From NCBI GenBank assembly GCA_000467715.1, contig AJFK01000316.1:62001-126000 (forward strand): DNA of 64,000 nt. The letters run 5' to 3'. Under the pieces are notes generated by a model, which ran no database searches, was not told where the DNA came from, and saw only the letters and a list, made by a program, of their open reading frames with translations. This stretch comes from Hysterium pulicare CBS 123377. Taxonomy: Eukaryota > Ascomycota > Dothideomycetes > Hysteriales > Hysteriaceae. Made by a program: the position numbers and the translations under genes. Below, piece by piece: positions 20,969 through 33,400 of this stretch (positions within the stretch are counted from its first letter, which is position 1; each line of letters opens with the position of its first letter).

Positions 20969-22049
20969 TAGGGAGGCAGAGTTGGAGTTGAATGTTGGTG
21001 GAGGTTTTTCTGGAAAATGGTTTAGTCGATCTTTGTGCCGAGGTTCTGCCGAGTGAGTATAGATGTATTTGCAACGATTAGATCCTCATCATAAACTCTG
21101 ACTATTGGAGCACAGTTGGACAGGCAATTCTACTATCACTCTCAGCACTGAGAGAAGGAACTATCAACTCAGAATCCGTTGATATCAATAACCGCTGCTA
21201 CTCACGACTAAGATGGCTCGACGCAGCCGACACAGCAAAAGTGCCTGGAACATGCAAAAGTTGTCAACGCCAGAGACGCGATCAGGTTGCACTTTACTGA
21301 CGACGAGGGAAAAAATGGAAGCTCTCAACTCTGTGGGTCACTATGTTCAGATGTTGAAAGAGGCTTCAGATACAGTAAGAAGCGGATAGGCACTGCTTTG
21401 TTCTGCTATATATTGCCCTCGTGAAGACTCTCCTTGCTGCCCGCATACTCTGTTTGACCTTAGGGATGTGGTTTTAGAGGAGTATCTAGTCCTCAGAGAA
21501 GATTAAGAGACTTATATACATAGCCTTCTATTATGGTATATACAGGCAAAGTGAATATAGAATCTCATTGCATAATATCCATTGTAATTACGTGGATTTG
21601 AGTGTTCCGGCCATCGAAGAAGATTGCAAAGAGAAGCTCTGATATATAGACGCGGAATAAACAGTCTAAGAATCACCAAGAGCATCCGAAGTATCTCGCC
21701 TTCGGGCGGCTTACGAGGATGGCGGATGGCGTTGTCGTCGACATCGGTGGGAAGTTGACCGGTTTATTGCGTTCACCTGGGCGAGCTTGGACCCCGCCGC
21801 TGCGTACGCCGCCTTCCTTAGTGTCGCTGCCTACTGAGCTCCATCGACCTTACCTCACCTCCCCCTCCCACCGTCGTCCACCATCATCACCTCCATCCTC
21901 CAACCTCCAACACTCACTGCTGGACCTTGTTGCTGACTTTGATAGCGATCCTCTCGTTGATCAAGGCAGGTTACAAGAGTGTGCAGCCCAGACTCGCTCC
22001 AACCCTCCTACGTCACACAGCCCAGGTCAGCCTGACTCCACCTTACGAC
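20969..22049. other. Divergent intergenic region, NOP13 / NBR1-type gene
   Basis: About 1.1 kb. A 58-codon frame (MARRSRHSK..., 21213-21389) has no recognisable features. The 200 bases before 22050 are C-rich (CCTCCCCCTCCCACC, CCACCATCATCACC), a typical leader or promoter for a fungal gene. A long frame from 21719 runs into the first exon of the next gene in a different frame and is not supported. Confidence 0.35.
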
Positions 22050-25000
22050 ATGGCTACCAATGTCCCCGTCACCTTGGACACGTTGATCACTGTAAAGATT
22101 GCGATACAAGGGAACAACCGAAAGTTCAAGATCCCTTTGAAGGACCTTGGAGCTCATGTTCTCCCCGATAAGGTGCGTAGGCCCTGTGAATAACCTCGGA
22201 ATGCACACCGCTTGGCTAGGCAACTCCGGAGCAGTCAAACAACCCAGATAACAGAATATACTGACATGGCGTCTTTTGTGTAGCTCCGAGTTCTTCTAGC
22301 CATTCCTTCAAACCAAGAAGTCGTCTTCGAGCGCTATTCCGACAGTGCCGGCGCCTACATCACCCTAGACTCCGACAATCCCCAAGTGTACAAGACCTTG
22401 TTTCGCGCTGCGAAAGCCAAACTCAAGCTGCGTCTGAGAGCTACCGTCGCACCCAACGAGGCAGAGGCTTCATCTTCTACGGCTGCACCGAGGAGCCCAG
22501 CACCGCCTGAGATCGAAGCCATCCACGGTCGTCTAAGCACCTTACCTGTGTCCCCGCCCCCAGTGCCAACACAAACCTCTCCAGCGATTGTACGTTCGCC
22601 ACTTCCCCCGCGCCCTTCAGGAACGTACTTGTACGGCCGCATGTCGGCTTTCAACAAAGCAATGGGTGAGCTCGAGAAGCCCTCAACCCCTCAACAGTCA
22701 GAAAGCAAAGCCGAAGTGGATGAGGCTCCATTACCTCGCCCATTCCCCGCACAAGACAGTAAGTAAATTACACAAGAGAGATTATCGTGGCTTCATTAAC
22801 GTTGATGAGCAGACTTATTCTCTGGTCTTACATCCCGCAACGAAGCCCTCGCTTTCCGGCCAAAGGAAACTGCACGTCAAACCACATGCTCTTGGGTCGT
22901 CTACTGCAACAACTGTGACAACCCTATGGCGAACGAACACTTCCATTGCAGCATTTGTGATAACGGTGATTACGACCTATGTTCGTCGTGCGTTGATTCT
23001 GGTGTCCACTGCCCTGGCGCAGGACACTGGATGGTGAAGCGATTCGTAAAGAATGGTACAGTAGTCAACAGCACGACTGAAAAGGTTGCTCCCAAGGCCA
23101 AAGAGGAGCCCGAAAAGGAAATGCCAGGTGCTTTCACTGAAGAGAAGAAGTTTGCATCGCAAGAAGTCGACGAACCCACCCGAACCTGCAATTCATGCGT
23201 CAAAGGTGAGCACTCTACAAACCCTCAGTAGTCACGCTATTAACGTCCCATAGTCTTCCCAGAAAAGGAATTCGTTACTTGCACAACGTGCGATGATTAT
23301 GATCTCTGCCTTGACTGCCATGTTGGCACCAAACATGGTCATCATCCCGGCCATGCCTTCAAAGCGGCAACACCTGACACAGATCTTACTGCTCTGGCCG
23401 ATTTCCTTTGCTGTGAGGGTCGAAATGTCCGTCACGCTGCTGTCTGCGATGGATGTGAAAAGGTACGTCATCTGGCATATTTGTCTTCACATAAAGCTAA
23501 TGAATGGATAGTTCATCTATGGTGTCCGTCACAAATGCCTCAACTGCCCTGACTGGGACTTCTGCTCTACTTGTATCAAGAGTGCTAAATTCATTCATCC
23601 CCACCACCGCTTCGTTCCAATCTACGAACCATTGCCTGAGCCACGCACTTCCGTCGTCCGACACTACGGAATCTTTTGCGATGGCCCTCTTTGCAAAGAT
23701 AAAGAGAACATTTCTCATATCGAGGGTGTTCGATACAAGTGTGCCGTTTGTCACGACACTGATTTCTGCGCAAACTGCGAGGCTATTCCTACGAATAGGC
23801 ACAACCGTACTCACCCACTGATCAAGTTCAAGACCCCAGTGCGCAACGTTAGTGTCACTACAATGGGCGAGGACAAGCATGGTGTTGCAATGGCTACAAT
23901 GGGTGATTGCCCTGCCAGAAGATCCACCGCAACCGAGACTGTCCCTGTTGCTCCCTCTGCAAACGCTGCCACGCAGGTGCAGACAATTGTTGATCTGAAG
24001 CCAAGTGAGGAGCCAGTGGCCAAGCCTAATAAGGAGAAGATCGAGATCAAAGATCTCCTTGCCGAACCCATCCAAGAAAAGATCAAGGTTCAAGATCTTT
24101 TGACTACTCCTGTGCCACCAATGGAGAAGACAGTTGAACCTGTCGAGGCTGAGTCTTCAGAGTCTGCTTCGTCCAACGAATTTAATGCCCACTTCATCAG
24201 AGACACCATTACCGATGGTACGAAAGTCTCTGCAGGACACCAGTTTGTCCAGGTTTGGACACTTCGAAACCCCGGGCCATCTGCTTGGCCAGCTGGCTGC
24301 AGTGTCCGCTTCATTGGTGGTGACAATATGCTCAATGTCGACAACTCCCATCCATCAAGCGCGATCGATCTTGCAGAAGCAATAGAGAGCAATGTTGTCG
24401 GACGTCCCGTTGAGGTTGGAGAAGAGATCTCCTTCCGAGTTGTCATGAAGGCACCAAAGCGTGAAGGAGTCGCCATCTCTTACTGGCGTTTGAAGCTCGC
24501 TGATGGTACACCTTTTGGACATAGGCTTTGGTGTGATATCCAGGTCACCAGCCCCCCATCTCCTGTATCAACCGCGCAAGAGTCACCAGCACCGGCCGCT
24601 GCCCCAACTCCGGCTTATGCTCCAGCTTCGCACTCGACAACAATTCCACTTGCAGCTCCCTTGCCTAGAGAGCCGGCCCTGTCGCCCCGCCTCGTGTCCC
24701 AGGTTCAGTGGCAGAAGTTGATGGCCCAGGGGGCTGAGAACAAGAAGCGACTTCTTGCAGCCCGAGCTGAGCGAGTTGCTGCACGTGAAAACGCGAACTC
24801 GCAAAAGCTCCCTGGTTACGAGGCCGCGCTCAAGATGTTGGAAGATCAGAACAAGAAGCGAATCCTCATGGCTAGGATGGAACAACAGCGCCTCAACGCT
24901 TCCAAAGACACTCAGGAATCTCTCCCTCGTCCTCCCGAGGACCCCGCTGAGCGAGAGCGATTCGCTCATAAGTTGATGGCACTTCGAGAAGCAGCACTCA

Positions 25001-25395
25001 AGCGGATGCAAGACCAAGTCGAAGAAGCCAAGCTTGAGGAAGCCTCCAAGGCACCAGTCAAAGAAGAGAAAGCACCTGAGGTACCAGTCAAAGAGGAAGA
25101 GCACCAGGAAGGGCCAGCCCAAGAGCTTCGATCCAAGGGTTCCCAGATGATCTTCCCACAACTCGATAAGGAATCGCCAGTTTCTAGCACACACGAGGCC
25201 GTCGAAGCTAATCCTGAGACTGAGGAGGCCAAGCCAGAGAATGCCACCGTTGCTGCTCCATCTGAACACTCAGAAGAGGATTTCTTCGAAGATGCAGAGA
25301 GCGTCGAAATCATGGATGCTTCGAGTGACGATGACGGCTTCATGACGGATGAAGAGTATGACATCCTCAACGCTAGCGATGAAGAGATGCCGTAG
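22050..25395 (+). CDS. NBR1-type selective autophagy receptor (PB1, four ZZ fingers, FW domain)
   Basis: Five exons (22050-22172, 22284-22758, 22813-23205, 23254-23462, 23512-25395) give 1027 residues. In order: a PB1-like domain at about 8-95 with a basic front (RKFKIPLKDL) and an acidic OPCA-like loop (SDSAGAYITLDSDN); four ZZ zinc fingers at about 229-275, 325-370, 395-440 and 455-500, each with C-x2-C pairs and the D-x-D/Y-(L/F)C core; the FW (NBR1-like) domain at about 620-725 with the family's repeated Trp (VWTLRNPGPSAWPAG); a charged coiled region; and an acidic tail. The tail has EEYDIL near 1014-1019, a good Atg8-interaction (AIM/LIR) motif. Animal and plant NBR1 link ubiquitinated cargo to Atg8; the layout here supports a fungal homologue. 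Cytosolic. Confidence 0.9.
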
Positions 25396-26149
25396 ACGAC
25401 ATACACTATGGGGAGAAACTAAATTCGCGACAAATAGAGCAACGTGCGAAAATGGCAATCAACAGGCACATCTAAAACCTCGGCGTATCAGACAACCCTA
25501 TCGTCGACATCACCTCTGCTGTACTGGTACATCACAACTCAGCCGACTCGCGGCGCCACAAAGGATAAGTATTTCAAATGTTTCCTCGGGCGTTGGTCGG
25601 CTCTGGCTTCTCCCTTCATGCTTATTGCTTTCCTCTTTCTGAAATGCTTCAATTTTGGGATTTGCTTGCGGGTTTGGATATATCTCCTACCCAACCATGG
25701 ACACTCATTCACGTGGCGCAAGATGTTAAGCACGGCGCGAGACACTCATTCAACAGGAACTCGGGGAGCTCTTTCAAAGGCGCTTTCTGGGAGTGGAGGA
25801 CGGCTTTCATGGAACGTGGCTTTGACTTTCCCACTTTCTTCTTTCCTTTTTTTCCTTGACATGTTTGTGTCCTGCGAGTACTGTCAATGAGAATGAGTTA
25901 TTTTTGAACTATGGGATTTCCGTGATGGTGATGCTGTGATTCATTTCCTATCCAATATGGGTATCCCATCCAAAACAACGACGAACAATAGTCAAACAAA
26001 GATCCAAGTACTACCTCCAAACACCATCGTTGATGCAACCAAAACTAACCGCGCTATCCCAACATAAATGCAGCTATCCAACCCCAAACACCTTGCTTTT
26101 GATCCAATACACCAACACTTAATAAAAAGCCTAAGAAGACACGACCACC
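25396..26149. other. Convergent intergenic region
   Basis: Lies between the 3' ends of the NBR1-type gene and SFI1. A 148-codon frame (25444-25890) has a hydrophobic end but no recognisable features. No other structure is seen. Confidence 0.35.
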
Positions 26150-29100
26150 TCATCCCCTCCCACTCCCCTCCTCATCAATATCCTCAAACCCCACAACCCT
26201 CCCCCTCCTCGCACTTCTCCCTCTAGCAGCATACCCCTGTTCCCTCAACCTCCTCTCAAAGTTCGTGACTCTAGATCCCGAAGCCGAGGCAGGTGGATTC
26301 GCAAACCCAACCACAGGCGCACGGGCAGCGCCGCCATAGACGGGCGGATGAGCAGTCGTAGTCGCTAGAAGTCTCTCGCGCGCTTTCAGCCGCGCAGCGC
26401 TGCGTTTGGATGGCGTGCGGAGATAGCCAGGGAGCGGGGTGGATGCTAGGAATGGTGGGTTCGGGTTCGGTTGGAGATCGAGACCAGTGGTGTTAGCAGC
26501 CAGAGTCGAAGCTTCAGCTCTATTCGCCGCCGCCGCCGCCGCCGCCGCCGTCTCTTCTGGCGAAAGCGAGAAACTGAGATCTAAGTCCGGGACTTCGAAC
26601 GCGGCGTCGTCGAAAGCAGTCCAGTTTTCGTTTCGAGCGATTGTGTCGTCGAGGCCATGGCCTACATCACCCTCGTCGCCATCATCATCATTGCGCTGGT
26701 CACCGCCCCGTCGATCTGGTGTTGGAGATGGCGAAACGATGCGCTGCGCAGCGCTCTCGCTGGCTTGTTCGGCCCAAAATCGTACCATGGCGCGGACGTG
26801 CTTTTCCCAATTACGCTCGCGGAGGGCAAGAGCATTTTGGTTGCTGCGATCGAGTTGGAACATACGCCAGGCGAACTTCTTCAAGCACTGGCTTGCTGCG
26901 ATATCTGTGTTTTGCTGTCGTAGGACTAGGGCTTGGCGGTCGAGGTCAACGAGGGTGTTGTGGCGCTGTAGTAGAGCTGCGAGGTATTTCTTGTTGAGAT
27001 GGCTTCGGCGGAAGTCATGGGCGTCCTGTTGGAGTTGGACGATTGTAGTACTGCGGTCGTGCCATTGGTTGAAGTAACGGGTACTAATTCTAAGGACGTG
27101 ATTTTCTGACAACTCTACCGCTTGTCGTTCTTTGATCGCTACCTGAGCAGATTTGTCTCGCCAAATCCCGAATGCTCGCTTTATTGTGTTCATCTTGACT
27201 GTTCGACGAACTTGCGTATAGTTCTCTCGGCGTCGTATCCGTCGGGCGTGTTGCGTAACCTCGTTCCATCGTTTGATAGTGTGAGTTGCCTGGACATAAA
27301 ACCGAGCATCCTCAGCCCATTGATCCAGTTGGGATAGATGTTGGTGGCGTTCGACGAGAGTCTGGAATGTACGTTGAACTAGTCTGGGTTCGTATAGAGA
27401 AAGTGCAAGGTTAGTTTGATTTTGACGACCCTGTGTAGCGTCTCGAAGCTTATTTAAGCAATTTCGCATGAGCCTCTCTCGGCGAGCTGCGGTAAAGTTC
27501 CGTTTCTTTGACTCCAGTGTTGCACGCTGAGATCTTGTCTTGTTGAGCCAGTTTGCGAAGAGGTTTCGCTGCGATTGAGAATGGTGAACACGAATGTAAA
27601 GGGATACTCTTGACGCTAGAGACCATTTGTATAGTGATTGTAACAGAATTCGATCATCAATACGTTGCGCAAGGGCTTGAATACGCAAACGGTCGTTCCA
27701 TGCTGTCCATGCATTCCTCGTGATTCTCATCCTATTCACACTGGTGGACTGTCGTGACTGCTGGGTACGTATGTGCCAGGTCTTGAGAGCGGAGCTAACG
27801 ATCCGGAAATCAACAATTTGGGTAACATGAACAGCTACAGGGCGTAATAGGGCCTGCTTTCGAACAGCATTGAATCCAGATGAAAGGAGAGCTCTTCTCC
27901 TGAAATCACGGACCAAAGGCTCAAACCCACGGATTGCGGTCGTTTTCTCCCTCCATCGTTGAAGGGTTGTCTTCTCGATATCGAGCGCTCGAACCTTAGA
28001 TACGGCATTCTCCCTCTCTTTCAACCTTCTGACGATATCAACCCACTTCCTGAAGAAGGTTCTCTTAATGCGCCCGGCCCTCCACGAAGGAGCCGCGCGC
28101 TCACAGAAAGACCAGAACCATTTCCAATATAGTCGGTAAACCAAATTCTCGTGATAGAAGACGGTCGCTTTGATATTGTCATCTTCCACAATGGCAGCGC
28201 GCCTCCTCCAAATCCCCCAGAATTTTCGGAGACCATGCCGCCTAACTTTCAGTTCATTTACTACGGTGACGTCGCGCCAGGCATTGAAATATCGAGTTCT
28301 CAGAATGTGTCTTCTAGCATGTGACGTGCGTAGAACCTCGTCTGATGCGCTTTGGGCCCAATGAGTGAAAGCCTTTGCTAGTAAGAACACATCTCGAGCC
28401 GTCTCAGCTCGTCGTTCTGATTGCTCGTAGTAGTTTTCTGTTTCAATAATCTGGCGCTTCTCGAGGAGCCCGCCGCGCCATACATCGAAAGATTGTCGTA
28501 GCAGCGTTTTGCGGTCAAAATTCGATGCTGTCTTTTCCATTCGTTCATGATCTTCTTCGGCGTCCAACGCTTGGTCGCGCCATCGCCGTAGAATACTGCG
28601 CGCAACAGGGAGAGTGCGATGATACTGAAATGTCTCCGCGTCGTCGATCATTTGGGTCTCAGAGGGTCGATAGAACATCTCCGGCGGGACATAGTGCTCG
28701 ACAGCCTCATATGGGTTGCGTTGATCTCTGGTAAGGTCCTCCGTCAGGTTCTCGGATTCATCGGCGGAATATTCGTCATGGATTCCACCTTCTGGGTTGC
28801 CGTTTCTGCGAATGCGCAAACTCCCTTGACTGGAAACAGATCCGCTGCGTTTTGGTCGGTAGGGTAAAGTATCGGACGATGTTCTTCTATTCACCCTACC
28901 CCTAATTGGAAGTTGTGACAACAGTCTTGACTGCGAATTCGACCGTCTTGAGCGTCTTCGCGCTCCCAAATCTGATGCGGCGCTCGACGGCCTTCCATTT
29001 GTCGCGCTATAGCCAGACAGTCTACCGTAACCTGCCCCCTTCGTGGTGTCGTCCCCATGGATAGACTTATTCGATATGGCGTCATTGAACGAACTGCGTC

Positions 29101-29536
29101 GCGATTTTGGCGTCTTTCCTTGCGAAGGAGTCGCGTATCCATTAACTCCAAGATGATCAAGGTTTCTTGTGATTTCCTCGATGCCCTCCCCTTCCTCGTC
29201 AGCTTCAATTTCGATTCCCATTCGGGCCAACAGTCTAGTGAACCGCGTAAGGAGGCTTTCATTGTCACCGCGGTTCTCCTGCATGCGGAACAAGAAACGG
29301 AAGAAGATCTGGTCATGGTCGGGGTCGACTCCATATTTCGCGAGGACTCTATCGTAGGCGGCAAAGAGGGCGCGAAAAGGTGGACCGGGGAGAGATTGGG
29401 CGGCGGTGACGATGTCATAGAGGATTTCAATGTCTGTAATGAATCAGTATATAGTCGCGCCAACATCTGGAAGCAAGATCGGAGAAATACCGCGATTGGA
29501 AAGGGGAGGCAGCTCATCGGTGGTGGATGCGGGCAT
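26150..29536 (-). CDS. SFI1: Sfi1-like spindle pole body / centrin-binding protein
   Basis: Sfi1 forms a long helix that binds centrin (Cdc31) and builds the half-bridge for spindle pole body duplication. Two exons (29536-29491, 29433-26150; 56-base intron) give 1109 residues. After a conserved N-terminal helical part (IEILYDIVTAAQSLPGPPF, then FFRFLFRMQ) and a disordered basic stretch, residues of about 270-900 hold many Sfi1 repeats with the typical spaced Leu/Phe-x-x-Trp pattern: FDVWRGGL, FTHWAQSA, FNAWRDVT, WGIWRRRA, WKWFWSF, FRKWVDIV, LQRWREKT, WTAWNDRL, YKWSLASR, FANWLNK, FGIWRDKS, FNQWHDRS. The C-terminus is disordered, with an eight-alanine run coded by a (GCC/GGC)n tract near 26528-26550. 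Start chosen because MPASTTDELPPLS leads through a good splice into the conserved part. Confidence 0.9.
26526..26551. repeat. CGC/GCC trinucleotide repeat inside SFI1
   Basis: Eight to nine uninterrupted CGC triplets, read on the minus strand as a run of alanine codons in the disordered C-terminus of Sfi1. Likely variable in length between strains. Confidence 0.85.
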
Positions 29537-29864
29537 TCGAAGAGACTCGACCTAACGCGCTTCCCCAAAGGCATAAGAGCGGCGTTATCGTTGAGAATGA
29601 GACCATTAAGGTGCCGAAGGTTGACAGAGAAGAATCGCGAGGCCTATAAATCATTCCTGTAAGAAGAGTGGTGGTAGCAAGAGGGACATGAAGTGGTGTT
29701 TTCGATGTCTTAGGAACGCGTCCCCAATCCTTTGTGAGCCTGGATGCGCTCGTCTTTGTTGTTTTCACCAGAATTGAATAAGGCATGGTCCGTGCGCTCT
29801 CGCATCTTCATCATTCCAATGCCTCACCACCAAACGTTTCTCCAGCATCTTCATCGACTGAAAC
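29537..29864. promoter_or_regulatory. Compact divergent promoter, SFI1 / CX9C gene
   Basis: 328 bases separate the start codons of SFI1 (minus) and the twin CX9C gene (plus). No TATA box is evident. Both genes must take their regulation from this short shared region. Confidence 0.45.
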
Positions 29865-30148
29865 ATGCCCAAAAAACCCCGTCCCATTGAGAAATTTGCC
29901 TCCGCTGCAGCCAAATGCTCAAGAGAGGTCTGTCTTGCTGATTTCTCAGTTTCTTTCCATCAATGTTGACGTCACTAGGGTTCGACGTACGGAAAATGCA
30001 TCGTTGCAGACTATAACAATGTTTCCAAAGACAAATGTCTCACCGAGTTCTTGAAGCTGAAAGAATGCTACCTTGTAAGTTGGCTCGTCTCTTTAACGTG
30101 ATGTGAGACACTAAAGTTTGCATTTAGGCTGCGTACAAGAAAAGGTAG
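29865..30148 (+). CDS. Small twin CX9C protein, NDUFAF8-like
   Basis: A 59-residue protein from three small exons (29865-29927, 29979-30074, 30128-30148), easy to miss. Cysteines at 18, 28, 41 and 51 form two C-x9-C helices (CSREGSTYGKC and CLTEFLKLKEC), the signature of proteins imported by the Mia40 pathway into the mitochondrial intermembrane space. Size, the K-C-S-R-E start and the L-K-E-C second helix resemble NDUFAF8 (C17orf89), a complex I assembly factor, and filamentous ascomycetes do have complex I. The link to complex I is inference. Splice sites: GTCTGT donor with TGTTGAC branch and ACTAG acceptor; GTAAGT donor with ACTAAAG branch and TTTAG acceptor. Confidence 0.8.
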
Positions 30149-30440
30149 AATTGTGGCCGCGGGATAGGAGGTTGTGAACGCTGAGTAATAGTTGCAAGAC
30201 AAGTATATACGGTTGCAAGAACATATCCTACATCTTGGCATTGAAATCACCCAATCAATGGCGACAGGAGATGGCGAGGAGATGGCTCACCCCGATCAAT
30301 AGATGGTGGCTGCTGAGGCTTCTTTGGCCATGGAGTAATGTTACATTAGACGACAATTTATGAAGAAGTCATTGATCATCATTGATCCCTATCTACGCTT
30401 TTTTGATCTTTTACGTGTTATCCCTTCGTCAACAAGGCTC

Positions 30441-33400
30441 TCATAACTTCACAAGCCTTAACAAGAACGTGGCTTGGTGGATCTCCAGTTCCTCCTGCAC
30501 AATAACCGTCTCATCCTTCTTCTCTGGAATCTTACCTTCCACCTCAGTAATGGTATGCTTGTCTACATTCCTCCTGAGCGCCTTCTCGAATAACTTCCCT
30601 TGACATTCGAATGCACTCTCCAATCCGATGTCACCGGGATCGCTGAGGACCTTATACTCCATGCCCACGTCGTCTGTAGGAACCAATCCCGCCTTCTTTC
30701 GCAGATCTTGAACACGGCGAATAATCTCTCGCGCCAAGCCCTCCTGTTCCAGCTCAGGGTAGCTTGCTACATCGAGAATGATGAGCACATCGTTATCCGT
30801 ATTAAACTCCTGATTCTTGGTAGCCTCGTCCTTTAGCAGACCTCTCTTCACCAACAGATCCTCCTTTTCTAGTCTGATGCCATCCACAAGTATTTCACCC
30901 TTGCTCAAGAAGTCCTTGATATCTTGGCTGCTCAGGTTAGGCAAGGCCTTCTTCACTTTGACTGCATCCTTCTTGAGCTTCTTGCCGAGAACAGCAAAAT
31001 CTGCATTGGCAGAATATTGCACATTGTATTCCTCATCGTCGCTTGAGAGAACTAGGTCCCTCACGTTGAGTTCTTCGCATATGTAGTTCTCTAAGGACTT
31101 CACATCATCTAGGTACTCCTGACTTGGGTGAATGATGACAAGAGTCTTTAGGGGCGTTTTCAGGCCCTTATTTGCTCGGTCCCGGCATATACGGCAAAGT
31201 TCGATAACAGCTTGCATACGTCGAACCTGACGTTCAACAACCTCGTCGAAAAGTTCCGAACGGACTTCGGGGAAGGGAAGGAAGTGCACACTGCGATCGT
31301 CCTCGGCAAGAAGATTCTTAGGAATGTGCGGGAGTAGTCTTAAGTATATGTTGTCGGTGATGAAGGGAGTGAATGGTGCGAGTCCTCTGCATAGGGTGTA
31401 CAGAACTTCGAAAAGAGTATTGAGAGCGTGTTTGGTATCCTCCATACCGTGTTCTCCTTTTAGCCTCCTCCTATTGAAACGAATGTACCAGTTCGTCGTA
31501 TTGTCAATCAACTAGGCATGTCAGTGGGAGAGGAGCAATTATAGGAAGTACGCTTACAGCAAGTAATTGTGGAACAACAGTATATAGCCTGTAAGCAGCC
31601 ATTTCCTAGGACAGTAATTAGCATGAGTTACGATTAAGCCAGGCCGGTAACTCACCTTATTGACAAACTTGAGTAGCGATTGGCAAGACGCTAATATCCA
31701 CCTATCGAGCACGTTTGTGTTGGTTTTCCCTGCAGAAGGGTCGAATACGAAATGTAGGTCAGCAACTTTCTTTAGTAAGGTAACCTGCTGATCGAAGAAT
31801 TGGTAGCTGTTCCACAGTGGCAAAAGAACTTTCGAAACAATTTCTTTGACACCGGATTCCTTGAAACGAAGAGTCTCAGCTCGAACAACGGGTGAGTTGA
31901 TGAGATACAATCGAAGCGCGTCAGATCCGTAATTCTCCATTACGTGCATAGGATCAGGATAATTCTTTAACCGTTTCGACATTTTCTTGCCGTCCTCTGC
32001 CAGGACAATACCGTTTACAACGCAGTTTTTGAAAGGCAAGGTACCGAAAAGATGAGTTCCCAAAACTGTCAATGTGTAGAACCAGCCTCGAGTTTGGTCC
32101 AAACCTTCGGCAATAAAGTCTCCCGGGAAAGATTTCTCGAATTGTTCCACGTTTTCGAATGGATAATGAGCACTAGCGTATGGCATCGATCCTGACTCGA
32201 ACCAACAGTCAAAAACCTCTGGAGTTCTTCGGAGCTCGCCTTTGCCTTCTTTACTGGGTATTGTGATGTGGTCGATTTTGTCTCGGTGGATATCGGTCAG
32301 TTCGCCTTCATAACCGCTCAACTTCTTCAGCTCTTCGATGCTTCCCACACACACGACTTCTTTCATGTCGTCGCTAATCCAGAGCGGCAATGGGGTTCCC
32401 CAGAATCGATTCCGTGATACAGCCCAGTCCGGTGAGTTTGATATCCAGTTTGCGAAGCGCTTTTCTTTGACGAAAGAAGGAACCCAATGCGAGCCTTCAA
32501 TGTTCTGAAGCATTTTTGGAATAATATCCTGAATTTTGACAAACCACGACGGAACGGTTCGGTAAATCAAAGGAGTATCTGATCGCCAGCAAAAGGGATA
32601 GCTGTGAAATATTTGCGAATCAACAACTAGCCTTCCTGTACCTTTCAAATGCTTGATGATGTTTTTGTCTGCTGCTTTGACGTGTTGGCCCTCGAAGTCT
32701 CGTACTGTGGACGTAAAGCACCCTGCGTCATCTACGGGGTTGGGAGGCGGCCGGGTTTCGTTGATGATTCCATACTCCAACGCAACTTTGTAATCTTCTT
32801 CACCGTATGCAGGGGCTTGGTGGACAATACCAACACCACTGTCAGACGTGACATAGGTAGCATTTACCACTCGAAAGCCAACATCCTTGAACTCCTCATA
32901 GAGATAATCGAATAATGGCTCATATTTCCACCCGAGCATGTCTTTTCCCTTGAGCTTCTCCACAACCTTAAACTTCGCTTTCTTTGGGTCTTTGTATAGA
33001 GTCTTAAGAAGAGCTTCCAGCAAGATATAATTCTTCCCGGATGCTTGGTCGGCTATCTTTACGTACTCGAAATCTGGGTGTGCAGCAAGTGCTGTATTTG
33101 AAGGCAGTGTCCATGGAGTTGTTGTCCTTTATTGAATTAGTATAGAATGTTCGCTGTTGACTAGAATATTACTCACCAGGCCAGTAGACAGGTTGACGGA
33201 TCGGCGAGGAGTGGAAATGAGACCACTACAGCGGGATCCTGAACCTCTTTGTAGTTCTGAGAAGCCTCGAAGTTGCTAAGAGGTGTTGCCAGCGCAGTGC
33301 TGTAGGGCATAACCTTGAATCCTCGATACACGGCATCCTTGTCGAACAACCGCTTAAACACCCACCACTCAGACTCCATGTAACTTGTGTCCATCGTCTG

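Noticed and set aside
21719-22171. A 150-codon plus-strand frame overlapping the first exon of the NBR1-type gene
   Set aside because: It uses a different frame from the PB1 domain, is low-complexity Pro/Ser-rich and has no continuation after the intron.
25444-25890. A 148-codon frame after the NBR1-type gene
   Set aside because: It begins within the probable 3' untranslated region, and its hydrophobic end is a consequence of T-rich sequence rather than a membrane protein pattern.
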